A stretch of DNA of 36,877 nucleotides. Source: Bacillus subtilis subsp. subtilis (GTDB lineage Bacteria; Pseudomonadota; Gammaproteobacteria; Xanthomonadales; Xanthomonadaceae). Every line of letters begins with the position of its first letter. Within the stretch, counting starts at the first letter, position 1. The DNA lies in NCBI GenBank assembly GCA_021733645.1, contig JAHREJ010000044.1, forward strand, positions 1 to 36,877, given 5' to 3'. Below are positions 7,315 through 14,937 of the stretch, in pieces. Both the position numbers and the translations under genes were made by a program. Below the pieces are notes generated by a model. The model saw only the letters and a list, made by a program, of their open reading frames with translations. It did not search any database and was not told the DNA's origin.

Positions 7315-8265
7315 ATGTCTTCGCTGCCACCATCCCCTGCTCCCGATCCCGCGCCCATCCATCACGGCGTGCCGCCGCGCCTGCACAAATACGCCGAGCG
7401 GCTGCAACGCAGCTTCCCGATGGCCGTGGGCAAGCGTTTCGTCGAAATCGACGTGCTCACCCAGGCCGCCTCGGTGTCCTTCTACGCGCTGCTGTCGATG
7501 GCCCCGCTGCTGGTGCTGTTGCTGTGGCTCACCGCCTCGTTGTATCCGCCGGCCCAGCAGGCGCTGATCGCGCAGATCAACGATGCCGCCGGCAGCAGTG
7601 CCGCCAGCGTGGCCGAAACCGTGCTGAAGAACGCCGACAACCAGCCCGACGTGGGTTCACTGGCCGGGGTATGGAGCACGCTGCTGCTCTTCATCGGCGC
7701 CACGGCGGTGTTTGCCCAGCTGCAGAACGCGCTGAACCTGATCTTCAACACCAGTGGCGAGCGCCTGGACGGCATCGTGGCGTGGCTGCGCAAGCGCGTG
7801 TTTTCCTTCGGCGTGGTGCTGGCGCTGGGCTTCCTGCTGATCCTGTCGATGACCGCCACCACCATGCTGCAGGTGGCCTTCGCCCAACTGCCCTCGGTGC
7901 TGCCGGCCATCGGTTACCTGACCAGCCTGGCGCTGTACACGGTGGGCTTCGCATTCCTGTACCACTACCTGCCCGACCGCCGCGTGGCGTGGCGGCAGGC
8001 CTTCATCGGCGGGGCGATCACCTCGGTCCTGTTTGCGCTGGGACGCTATGGCATCGGCCTGTACATCGCCACCGTGGCGCCCGGCAGCGCGTATGGCTCG
8101 ATGGGGGCGCTGGTGATTTCGCTGGTGTGGATCTACTACGCCACGGTGGTGTTCTTCGTGGGTGCGCTGATGACCGCAGTGATCGATGAACGCCTGCGTG
8201 CGCATTTCCACCTGGCCCAGGCCGGCATCGCCGTTCCCAAACCGGGCGAAGCGGCCGGCAGCTAG
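7315..8265 (+). CDS. YihY/virulence factor BrkB family membrane protein
   Basis: A 316-residue integral membrane protein of the YihY/BrkB family, once misnamed ribonuclease BN. I see about six hydrophobic segments. The conserved stretch LTQAASVSFYALLSMAPLLVLL covers the first, and the typical late motif GSAYGSMGALVISLVWIYY precedes the last. The ATG at 7315 is chosen because the longer frame adds low-complexity residues and overlaps the SMAG repeat; no good Shine-Dalgarno is visible. The function of the family is not established. Its place between yqeY and dnaG interrupts the usual operon. Confidence 0.9.
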   Translation: MSSLPPSPAPDPAPIHHGVPPRLHKYAERLQRSFPMAVGKRFVEIDVLTQAASVSFYALLSMAPLLVLLLWLTASLYPPAQQALIAQINDAAGSSAASVAETVLKNADNQPDVGSLAGVWSTLLLFIGATAVFAQLQNALNLIFNTSGERLDGIVAWLRKRVFSFGVVLALGFLLILSMTATTMLQVAFAQLPSVLPAIGYLTSLALYTVGFAFLYHYLPDRRVAWRQAFIGGAITSVLFALGRYGIGLYIATVAPGSAYGSMGALVISLVWIYYATVVFFVGALMTAVIDERLRAHFHLAQAGIAVPKPGEAAGS

Positions 8266-8330
8266 TAGACTAGCGCGGTCCCCCGCTGCCCTGCGTGGCC
8301 GTCACCGGTCGCGCCACCTGCCTGCTGCCC

Positions 8331-10061
8331 ATGGCCCGTATCCCCGACGCATTCATCGACGACCTGCTGGCCCGCTCGGACATTGTCGAGGTGGTGGGCA
8401 GCCGCGTGCCGCTGAAGCGCCAGGGCAAGGAATACGCCGCACGCTGCCCATTCCATGACGAACGCTCGGCATCGTTCACCGTCTCGCCCACCAAGCAGTT
8501 CTACCACTGCTTCGGCTGCGGCGCGCACGGCACCGCGATCAGTTTCCTGATGAACTACGACCGCCTCGAATTCCTCGATGCGGTCGACGAGCTGGCCAAG
8601 CGCGTGGGCATGGAAGTGCCGCGCGATACCCAGCCGCGCACCGCCCAGCAGCAGGACGACAGTCGCGAGCTGTATTCGGCACTGGAGGCGGCCACGCGCT
8701 TCTTCCAGAAATCGCTGGAGGAGAGCGACACCGCCCGCGCCTACCTGGACCAGCGCGGCGTGGACGAAGAGAACCGCGCGCGCTTTGCCATCGGCTATGC
8801 GCCGGACGGCTACAGCGCGCTGAAGGACGCGCTGGGCAAGGACGAACGGCGGATGAAGCTGCTCGACCGCGCCGGGCTGTTCTCCAAAAACGACCGCGGC
8901 CACGTCTACGACAAGTTCCGCGACCGGGTGATGTTCCCGATCTTCGACCGCCGTGGCCGGGTGATCGCCTACGGCGGCCGGGTGATGGAGAAGGACGACG
9001 GCCCCAAGTACCTCAACTCGCCCGAGACCGCGCTGTTCCACAAGGGCCGCGAGCTGTACGGCCTGTGGCAGGTGCGCCAGGCCAACCAGAAGATCGAGCG
9101 GCTGATCGTGGTGGAGGGCTACATGGACGTGGTCTCGCTGTTCCAGTTCGGGGTCACCCAGGCGGTGGCCACGCTGGGCACGGCGACCACCCCGGACCAT
9201 GCCGAGCTGCTGTTCCGCAACGCCCCGGACGTGTTCTTCTGCTTTGATGGCGACGCCGCCGGCCGCCGCGCCGGCTGGCGTGCGCTGGAATCGGTGCTGC
9301 CGCGCATGAAGGATGGCCGCCAGGCCTTCTTCCTGTTCCTGCCCGATGGCGAGGACCCCGACACCATCGTGCGCAAGGAGGGCCGCGAGGCCTTCGACGA
9401 ACGCCTGAAGCAGGCCACGCCGCTGTCGCAGTTCTTCTTCGACGAGCTCACCCGCGAGGTCAACATGGCCACGCTGGATGGCAAGGCGCGGCTGGCCGAA
9501 CGCGCCAAGCCGATGCTGGCACAGATTCCCGATGGTGCCTTTGGCGACCTGATGAAGCAGCAGCTGGCCACCCTGACCGGGCTGGGCAGTCGCCCCGGCG
9601 GCTCCCCTCAGGGCGGGCGCCCACCGCCACGACCGGTGGCGCCGGCACAGCGCCGCAGCCTGGTGCGCGCGGCCATCGCCATCCTGCTGCAACAGCCGTC
9701 GCTGGCGATGACCCTGGAAGGCCACCACTTCGATGGCCTGCGCCTGCCCGGCATCGAACTGCTGCTGGAGCTGCTGGGGCTGGTGGAACAGCGCCCGGAT
9801 ATCACCACCGGTGCGCTGCTGGAGCATTTCCAGGGGCGCGAGGAACAGGCATCCCTGCAGAAGCTGGCCGCCCACACCCAGCCCGGCGATGAGGCGATGT
9901 GGGCCGAGGAATTGCACGATGCGGTGGCCCAGCTTGAAAAACAACTGATGCGGCAACGCATGGATGAGCTTCAGGCAAAGCAGAGCCAGCAGGGTCTGGA
10001 CGATACTGACAAGTACGAGCTGCGCGAACTGCTCAAGGCGCGCAGCACCATCCGCTTCTAG
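8331..10061 (+). CDS. dnaG: DNA primase
   Basis: A 576-residue DnaG, which lays RNA primers at the replication fork. The start MARIPDAFIDDLLARSDIV is standard. The N-terminal zinc ribbon reads CPFHDERSASF...FHCFGCGAHG-like (here YHCFGCGAHG). The TOPRIM catalytic core shows VVEGYMDVVSLFQFG (metal-binding Glu) and FCFDGDAAGRRA (DxD). The C-terminal helicase-binding region, about residues 440-576, follows a Pro/Gly/Arg linker. Length is normal. In most gamma-proteobacteria rpoD follows; here a phosphatase-like gene begins 14 bases after the stop. Confidence 0.98.
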   Translation: MARIPDAFIDDLLARSDIVEVVGSRVPLKRQGKEYAARCPFHDERSASFTVSPTKQFYHCFGCGAHGTAISFLMNYDRLEFLDAVDELAKRVGMEVPRDTQPRTAQQQDDSRELYSALEAATRFFQKSLEESDTARAYLDQRGVDEENRARFAIGYAPDGYSALKDALGKDERRMKLLDRAGLFSKNDRGHVYDKFRDRVMFPIFDRRGRVIAYGGRVMEKDDGPKYLNSPETALFHKGRELYGLWQVRQANQKIERLIVVEGYMDVVSLFQFGVTQAVATLGTATTPDHAELLFRNAPDVFFCFDGDAAGRRAGWRALESVLPRMKDGRQAFFLFLPDGEDPDTIVRKEGREAFDERLKQATPLSQFFFDELTREVNMATLDGKARLAERAKPMLAQIPDGAFGDLMKQQLATLTGLGSRPGGSPQGGRPPPRPVAPAQRRSLVRAAIAILLQQPSLAMTLEGHHFDGLRLPGIELLLELLGLVEQRPDITTGALLEHFQGREEQASLQKLAAHTQPGDEAMWAEELHDAVAQLEKQLMRQRMDELQAKQSQQGLDDTDKYELRELLKARSTIRF

Positions 10062-10075
10062 ACGACGGAGCAGCC

Positions 10076-10606
10076 GTGGCGTCCCATACCGTGAATCCCG
10101 CTGCATCGATCGCCCGCTACTGCCGCCTTGGCATCATCACCGGCCTGCTCACGCTGGCCCTGCCTGCCTGGGCCGGCGAGCTTCCCTTCGCACACCCGCG
10201 GCCGCAGCTGTACACCGGCGGCCAGCCCAGCGCCGCCCAGCTGCAGCAGGCGGCCGACGCCGGAATCACCACCGTGATCGACCTGCGCCAGCCCGGTGAA
10301 GATCGCGGCTTCGATGAGACCGCAGCGGCCGAACGCCTCGGCCTGCGCTACGTGCGCATTCCGGTGGCCGGCGCCGCCGGCCTGAGCCAGGCCAACGCCC
10401 GCGCCCTGCGCAGCGCGCTCGCCCAGAGCACTGGCCCGGTGCTGCTGCACTGCGCCTCGGGCAACCGCGCCGGCGCGCTGCTGGCGGTGCTGCAGGCGCA
10501 GGACGGGGCCAGTGTCGAGCACGCCCTGGCGCTGGGCCGCCGCGCCGGCATGACCTCGCTGGAAGCGCCCACCCGCGTGCTGATCGAACAAGACCCCGCA
10601 CGGTGA
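10076..10606 (+). CDS. Secreted tyrosine-phosphatase-like protein (DUF442 type)
   Basis: A 176-residue protein with a signal peptide (hydrophobic LGIITGLLTLALPAWAG, cut near residue 37) and a dual-specificity-phosphatase-like fold. Family marks are LYTGGQPSAAQL, GITTVIDLRQPGE and the P-loop HCASGNRAGALL. Between the loop Cys and Arg there are four residues, not the canonical five, as in some DUF442 relatives, so activity is uncertain. It begins with GTG, with GACGGAG just upstream, 14 bases behind dnaG, and is probably co-transcribed. A periplasmic location is inferred. Confidence 0.82.
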   Translation: MASHTVNPAASIARYCRLGIITGLLTLALPAWAGELPFAHPRPQLYTGGQPSAAQLQQAADAGITTVIDLRQPGEDRGFDETAAAERLGLRYVRIPVAGAAGLSQANARALRSALAQSTGPVLLHCASGNRAGALLAVLQAQDGASVEHALALGRRAGMTSLEAPTRVLIEQDPAR

Positions 10607-10658
10607 CCGCACGGGTCTCGCAACGCCCCCTTCCCTGCCCTACAGGAGTCTGCCCGCC

Positions 10659-11657
10659 ATGACCCGCTGGTGGTCGCGCCTGCGACCGGACAACTTCACC
10701 CTCGCCCTGCTCTGCACCGTGCTGCTGGCCTCGTTCCTGCCGATGCACGGCGCAGCCGCGATGGTGCTGGACGATGTCACCGACGTGGCCATCGCCGCAC
10801 TGTTCTTCCTGCACGGCGCCCGCCTGCCGCGCGAGTCGATCGTGGCTGGCCTGCTGCACTGGCGCCTGCACCTCACCATCCTGGCCTGCACCTTCGTGCT
10901 GTTCCCGCTGCTGGGGCTGATGTTCAAGCCGCTGGACGGCTGGCTGCTCACCCCGGAGCTGTACATCGGCGTGCTGTTCCTGTGCGCGCTGCCGTCCACC
11001 GTGCAGTCTTCGATTGCGTTCACCTCGATGGCGCGCGGCAATGTGCCGGCCGCGGTGTGCAGCGCCTCGCTGTCCAGCATCCTCGGCGTGTTCCTCACCC
11101 CGCTGCTGCTGGCGCTGCTGGCCGGTACCGAAGGCGGTATGCACAACCCCGGCCAGGCCATCGTCAGCATCATGCTGCAGCTGCTGGTGCCGTTCGTGGC
11201 CGGCCACCTGCTGCGCCCGTGGATCGCCCGCTGGGTGGAACGCCAGCGTGCGTTGCTACGCTACACCGACCAGGCCACCATCCTGCTGGTGGTGTATTCG
11301 GCCTTCGGCGAAGCGGTCAGCGAAGGGCTGTGGAGCAAGACCCCGCTGCTGTCGCTGTTCACCGTGGCCATTGTTGCGGCCGTTCTGCTCGGCATCGCGA
11401 TGCCGACCATCCGCTTCATCGCGCGGCGACTGGGCTTCAACCGCGAAGACGAGATCACCATCCTGTTCTGCGGCTCCAAGAAGAGCCTGGCCACCGGCGT
11501 GCCGATTGCCAAGGTGCTGTTCGCCGGTGGCAGCCTGGGCGCGATCGTGCTGCCGATCATGATCTACCACCAGATCCAGCTGATCGTCTGCGCGATGATC
11601 GCGCAGCGGTATGCGCGCGATCCGGTGGAACCGCAGAAGGGTGGCGGAGGCAGTTGA
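10659..11657 (+). CDS. Bile acid:sodium symporter family protein (SBF-like)
   Basis: A 332-residue membrane protein with nine to ten hydrophobic segments, resembling the SBF-like group (E. coli YfeH). Typical stretches are DVAIAALFFLHGARLPRE after the first helices, LFLCALPSTVQSSIAFTSMARGN in the crossover region, and CGSKKSLATGVPIAKVLF late in the protein. It is expected to be a Na+-coupled carrier of an organic anion; the substrate is unknown. AGGAG lies 12 bases before the ATG, a little far. The 50-base gap to the next, convergent gene shows no clear terminator. Confidence 0.9.
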   Translation: MTRWWSRLRPDNFTLALLCTVLLASFLPMHGAAAMVLDDVTDVAIAALFFLHGARLPRESIVAGLLHWRLHLTILACTFVLFPLLGLMFKPLDGWLLTPELYIGVLFLCALPSTVQSSIAFTSMARGNVPAAVCSASLSSILGVFLTPLLLALLAGTEGGMHNPGQAIVSIMLQLLVPFVAGHLLRPWIARWVERQRALLRYTDQATILLVVYSAFGEAVSEGLWSKTPLLSLFTVAIVAAVLLGIAMPTIRFIARRLGFNREDEITILFCGSKKSLATGVPIAKVLFAGGSLGAIVLPIMIYHQIQLIVCAMIAQRYARDPVEPQKGGGGS

Positions 11658-11708
11658 GCTCGCTCGACTACTTCCGTTTTTCGCACGTCAGTCCCCGTCT
11701 GCTCAAGA

Positions 11709-12449
11709 TCAATCGGTGATTGCCGCGGCGACTCCCTGTAACACGCGCGCCTTGCCCTCCACGTCACTGTCGCCGGTTGCGGTGAGTGTGTACGCCTTGT
11801 CTCCAGCTGCCCACGACAACACCACGCGACCACGGCCCTCACCGTCAACATTCATGTCGATCTGTGCGGGAGAACCGTTGACGGCGGTGTTCTGGGCTTC
11901 GGCAATGACCTCGATGGCAGTACCGGGAGCGCGGAAGTTCTCCTCGTTGAAGGCGACGATGCCCACGTCGCTCAACCGATAGAAGCGGGTCAGCCCGGAC
12001 GATTTGACCCCATCCAGCGCACCGCTTGGCTCCATGCCGATCACTTCGGCGGTACCGAGCACCGTGCTCCGCAGGTTACTGGGCGGGCTGGGCAGCCGCT
12101 GGCGGAGTACCGAATCGGATCGCTGCACCTTGGGCAAGGCAGCGAGCAGTTCGGCCTGCGATGGAACAACCCAATCAGGGACACGTACGGCGCCGGCCCG
12201 ACTGCGCGCGATCTGACTGCGCAAGACCTGCTTGACCGTGTCGGGAGCCTCCAGATCGGCAAGCGGCACTATTTGGTAGCTTCCCTCTTCACCGGTCTGC
12301 CGGGCACTGTGCAGATCGTTGTTGAGGGCAGCCCGCATGGCGCGCTCATGGCGCCATTGACCGATCGCATCGCCGGATTCTGCGTTGGCGTGGACCGACG
12401 ATAGCGACGCAAGCAGCGCGAGCGCGATTGATGTCCTCTTCATATGCAT
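11709..12449 (-). CDS. Secreted protein of unknown function
   Basis: A 246-residue protein from the ATG at 12449, with a clear signal peptide (KRTSIALALLASLSSVHANA, cut after ANA). The middle (AELLAALPKVQRSDSVLRQRLP) is charged. The C-terminal 110 residues alternate short beta-like strands (FRAPGTAIEVIAEAQN, GRGRVVLSWAAGDKAYTLTA) and end in ITD. I do not recognise the family. The ATG overlaps the stop of the upstream frame as TGATG, so the two genes are likely translationally coupled. A second in-frame ATG at 12443 is possible. GC is lower than in flanking genes, suggesting an acquired or fast-evolving pair. A periplasmic or outer-envelope location is inferred. Confidence 0.8.
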   Translation of the reverse strand: MHMKRTSIALALLASLSSVHANAESGDAIGQWRHERAMRAALNNDLHSARQTGEEGSYQIVPLADLEAPDTVKQVLRSQIARSRAGAVRVPDWVVPSQAELLAALPKVQRSDSVLRQRLPSPPSNLRSTVLGTAEVIGMEPSGALDGVKSSGLTRFYRLSDVGIVAFNEENFRAPGTAIEVIAEAQNTAVNGSPAQIDMNVDGEGRGRVVLSWAAGDKAYTLTATGDSDVEGKARVLQGVAAAITD

Positions 12450-12825
12450 CACCACTCGGTCAGGCTGCAGTCGGCGGACGCGGTATTTCGCGCGTGGACT
12501 ATCCGGTTGAGTATCCAGGTGTGGTATCCACGCACGAGCATTCGCTCCGGGTCGGATTGATCACCTGCCCTGAACCGCCAGGAGAAGCCACCGTTGTTTG
12601 GCGCACCGAGGACATGCCTTGCCTCGATGGCGCCCAACGGAATGTGCGTGCTGGCTGCAGCGCCTTGAATGTTTCTGAACTGGGGCCTGTCGCAGGTTAT
12701 CGATTCATTGACGAAGCCGAGACAGTTCGCTCGGCTGATGGCTTTTTTACTTCTTCTGCTGCATCCCCGCTCCCGAACGCAACCATCAACAGCAACCCGG
12801 GGCCAAGGCATCTGATCCATTTCAT
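12449..12825 (-). CDS. Small secreted protein made through a candidate -1 frameshift
   Basis: Reading starts at ATG 12825 behind GAGGTGA (five-base gap) and gives a signal peptide, MKWIRCLGPGLLLMVAFGSG, then DAAEEVKK. Codons 27-28 are AAA AAG, preceded by A: an in-frame A_AAA_AAG heptamer. Without a shift the protein ends after 42 residues. After a -1 slip it continues for 97 residues to TGA at 12449 (125 in total). That tail, from AISRANCLGF to ADCSLTEW, holds three Cys. GC at third positions of the shifted frame is 70 of 97 by my count, against 6 of 14 for the unshifted tail. The family is unknown. Alternatives are a homopolymer sequencing error, a decayed gene, or direct initiation at ATG 12820 in the second frame (123 residues, no signal peptide). 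Confidence 0.62.
12715..12748 (-). promoter_or_regulatory. Slippery heptamer plus stem-loop (-1 frameshift signal)
   Basis: On the minus strand AAAAAAG (12742-12748) lies in the X_XXY_YYZ phase of the upstream frame. Five bases (CCATC) separate it from a 7-bp perfect stem, AGCCGAG (12730-12736) with CTCGGCT (12715-12721), closing an 8-base loop. The layout parallels the E. coli dnaX and IS3-type frameshift signals. I see no strong internal Shine-Dalgarno stimulator upstream. Confidence 0.6.
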
Positions 12826-12959
12826 TGCCGTCACCTCACTTGTTGGCGAGTCATCTCGCAACACCCATGTACGCCGCACGGTGAGGGAAATCGGTGCACT
12901 GCATTCCAACTCGCCACGCATTGAGGCGTAGCGGACACTTCAACACGACATATCCCGAC

Positions 12960-12980
12960 GATGGTCCGATGAGGACCATC
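12960..12980. promoter_or_regulatory. Perfect inverted repeat upstream of the secreted-protein pair
   Basis: GATGGTCC (12960-12967) and GGACCATC (12973-12980) form an 8-bp perfect inverted repeat around GATGA, about 135 bases upstream of the 12825 start codon. No T-run follows on either strand, so an operator is more likely than a terminator. I found no convincing -35/-10 pair. The gap 12826-13040 holds nothing else I can support. Confidence 0.4.
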
Positions 12981-13040
12981 ACCAAAGTCAACGCCGAGGC
13001 ATCCCAACAGGTAGTTACAGATCGGACGCGGCATCCGACA

Positions 13041-13865
13041 CTACAGGTCGGTCAAGGTGCCTACACTCAAGGCGGGCATCCATATCCACAGGTCGTACTG
13101 CCGATCCGCTTCTGTATCCTCCTCCGCCGCGCGCGGCGCACGCGCGGTCAGCGCCACTGCGCGACACGACTGGATGCAGGCCCAGAAATGGCCGCGCAGC
13201 GCTTCCAGACGCACGCTGTACAGCGGCAGGTCCAGCAGGTACGCGGCCATCATCTTCTGTTGCATCTCCGCCGGCGCATCGGCAGGCCGGGTACGCATGG
13301 CGTGCACGTTGCCGGTCAGCACCAGCATCCGTGCATCGGCTGGCAGCGCGTTGAACTGCTGGCGCAGATGCGTGGCCATGACCGCATCGCGATCTTCGTT
13401 GCGGGTGGACGTACCGACCTCCACGTCATACCCGGCAACCGCGACATCGCGCCCCTGAGCCCGCAATGCGCGTATCGCTTCGACCAGCGCCAGCATGTCG
13501 CGGCTGCGCCGCCCATCGTGCTGGTGGTCCTTGACCACCCAGAACGGCGAGGTTCGCAGCGCCTCGCGCGCGTCGGCATCACCGTCCGAGCGCAGGTAAC
13601 GCGCCAGTGCGACGTTCTCGCTCATCGGCAGTTCCAGCCCCAGCCGCACGGCCGCGTTGCCGCGGCTGTAGCGCTCCATCAGGTCGGCCACCAGCAGCGG
13701 CGTTTCAGCGGTCCCGTGGTATTCGCCGAGCACGACCAGCCGATGATCCCCGGCATGCACCACGATCTGCGTGGCGCTGTCATCAGCAACGGGGGTGGGC
13801 GCGGCGAGTGCGGCGCTGCACATCATCGAGATCATTGCCACCATCATCCAGATCCATCGCTTCAT
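13041..13865 (-). CDS. Secreted ChaN/EreA-like (TIKI superfamily) protein
   Basis: A 274-residue protein with a signal peptide (Met-rich hydrophobic start, cut after AALAA). The mature part has marks of the EreA/ChaN/TraB-like fold: LVVLGEYHGTAETP (a Glu-His pair after a strand), LGLELPMSENV, a central VAVAGYDVEVG and LVLTGNVHAM. In the superfamily these Glu/His residues bind metal or heme, or act in hydrolysis. AGGGAG lies upstream of the ATG. It is probably a monocistronic periplasmic or lipid-anchored-free protein. The precise activity (hydrolase or heme binding) cannot be chosen from sequence. The 13866-14042 gap shows nothing clear. Confidence 0.7.
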   Translation of the reverse strand: MKRWIWMMVAMISMMCSAALAAPTPVADDSATQIVVHAGDHRLVVLGEYHGTAETPLLVADLMERYSRGNAAVRLGLELPMSENVALARYLRSDGDADAREALRTSPFWVVKDHQHDGRRSRDMLALVEAIRALRAQGRDVAVAGYDVEVGTSTRNEDRDAVMATHLRQQFNALPADARMLVLTGNVHAMRTRPADAPAEMQQKMMAAYLLDLPLYSVRLEALRGHFWACIQSCRAVALTARAPRAAEEDTEADRQYDLWIWMPALSVGTLTDL

Positions 13866-14042
13866 GCCGTCACTCCCTGTTCGGTCATGAAAGCAATGGC
13901 GGCACGATGAGGCGATTCAAGGGCGGAAAGAAATCAGCGCAGGCATCTGGTGCACCGGTAGTGGCGTCCGACACGCGATTCGGCCGCCGGCTCGTGGCCG
14001 GCACCGACGCCATGCATCACGCCCTGGCTTGCCACCGGCCCC

Positions 14043-14933
14043 TTACAACCACGGCAGCATCCAGTGGTCCACCATCAGGAACGCGAACAGCGCCATCAGG
14101 TAGAGGATGGAGTAGCCGAACATCTTCATCGAGAACAGCTCGTCCGGCGGGTTGAGCATGCGCCAGGCGTACCAGAGGAAGACCGCGTTGAGCACGATCG
14201 CACCGCCGAGGTAGAACATGCCGCTCATGCCGAACACCACCGGCAGGATGCTGACCACGGCCAGCGCGATCGAATACACCATGATCGACTTGCGGGTATA
14301 CGCCACGCCGTGGGTCACCGGCAGCATCGGAATCTCCGCCTTGGCGTAGTCCTCGCGGCGGAAGATCGCCAGCGCCCAGAAATGCGGCGGGGTCCAGATG
14401 AAGATGATCAGCACCAGCAGCGATGCATACGCCCAGTCCCACGGGCCCTGCATGCCGGTGATCGCCGCCCAGCCGAGCATCGGCGGGGTGGCACCGGCCA
14501 GACCGCCGATGACGATGTTCTGCGAGGTCGCGCGCTTGAGGTACACGGTGTAGATCACCGCATAGCCGATCAGCGAGGCGAAGGTCAGCACCGCAGTGAT
14601 CACGTTGACCCAGACCACCAGGATGGTCATCGACAGCGCAATCAGAATGCCGGCGAACACCAGCACCTGCCACGGCTTGACCTTGCCCACCACCAGTGGG
14701 CGCCACGAGGTGCGGGCCATCTGCGCGTCGATGCGCGCGTCCAGCAGCTGGTTGATCGCCGCAGCGGCCGAGGCAGCCAGCCAGATGCCAAGGAAGCCCA
14801 GCGCGCCGTCCAGCGCCTGCTGCGCGGTCGGCAGGCCGGGGATGGCCAGGAACATCCCGACCAGCGCGGTGAACACGATCAGGGCAACGACCTTGGGCTT
14901 GGTCAGGTCCCAGTACTGACGGTAACTGGCCAT
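14043..14933 (-). CDS. ctaB: Protoheme IX farnesyltransferase (heme O synthase)
   Basis: A 296-residue membrane prenyltransferase (CyoE/CtaB) that adds a farnesyl group to heme b, making heme O for the oxidase. The diagnostic Asp-rich motif [20 protein letters not shown] lies about residue 70. About nine hydrophobic helices follow, including [13 protein letters not shown] and [16 protein letters not shown]. The start at 14933 lies four bases after the ctaA stop (TGACGGCATG), so coupling is likely; a longer start at 14987 would overlap ctaA. It is the last gene of the cta locus. Confidence 0.95.
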   Translation of the reverse strand: MASYRQYWDLTKPKVVALIVFTALVGMFLAIPGLPTAQQALDGALGFLGIWLAASAAAAINQLLDARIDAQMARTSWRPLVVGKVKPWQVLVFAGILIALSMTILVVWVNVITAVLTFASLIGYAVIYTVYLKRATSQNIVIGGLAGATPPMLGWAAITGMQGPWDWAYASLLVLIIFIWTPPHFWALAIFRREDYAKAEIPMLPVTHGVAYTRKSIMVYSIALAVVSILPVVFGMSGMFYLGGAIVLNAVFLWYAWRMLNPPDELFSMKMFGYSILYLMALFAFLMVDHWMLPWL

Positions 14934-14937
14934 GCCG

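Noticed and set aside
12449..12820. Direct use of ATG 12820 to make a 123-residue protein without frameshifting
   Set aside because: Kept only as an alternative: the Shine-Dalgarno spacing fits 12825 better and this version has no signal peptide while its coupled partner does.
12428..12931. A 167-codon plus-strand frame across the secreted-protein gene
   Set aside because: No Shine-Dalgarno, no signal or domain, and it crosses the divergent gene start; the minus strand has the better signals.
12831..13034. A 67-codon minus-strand frame ending at the Shine-Dalgarno of the 12825 gene
   Set aside because: Cys/Arg/His-scattered residues, weak third-position GC and no ribosome site; its stop at the next gene's Shine-Dalgarno may be chance.
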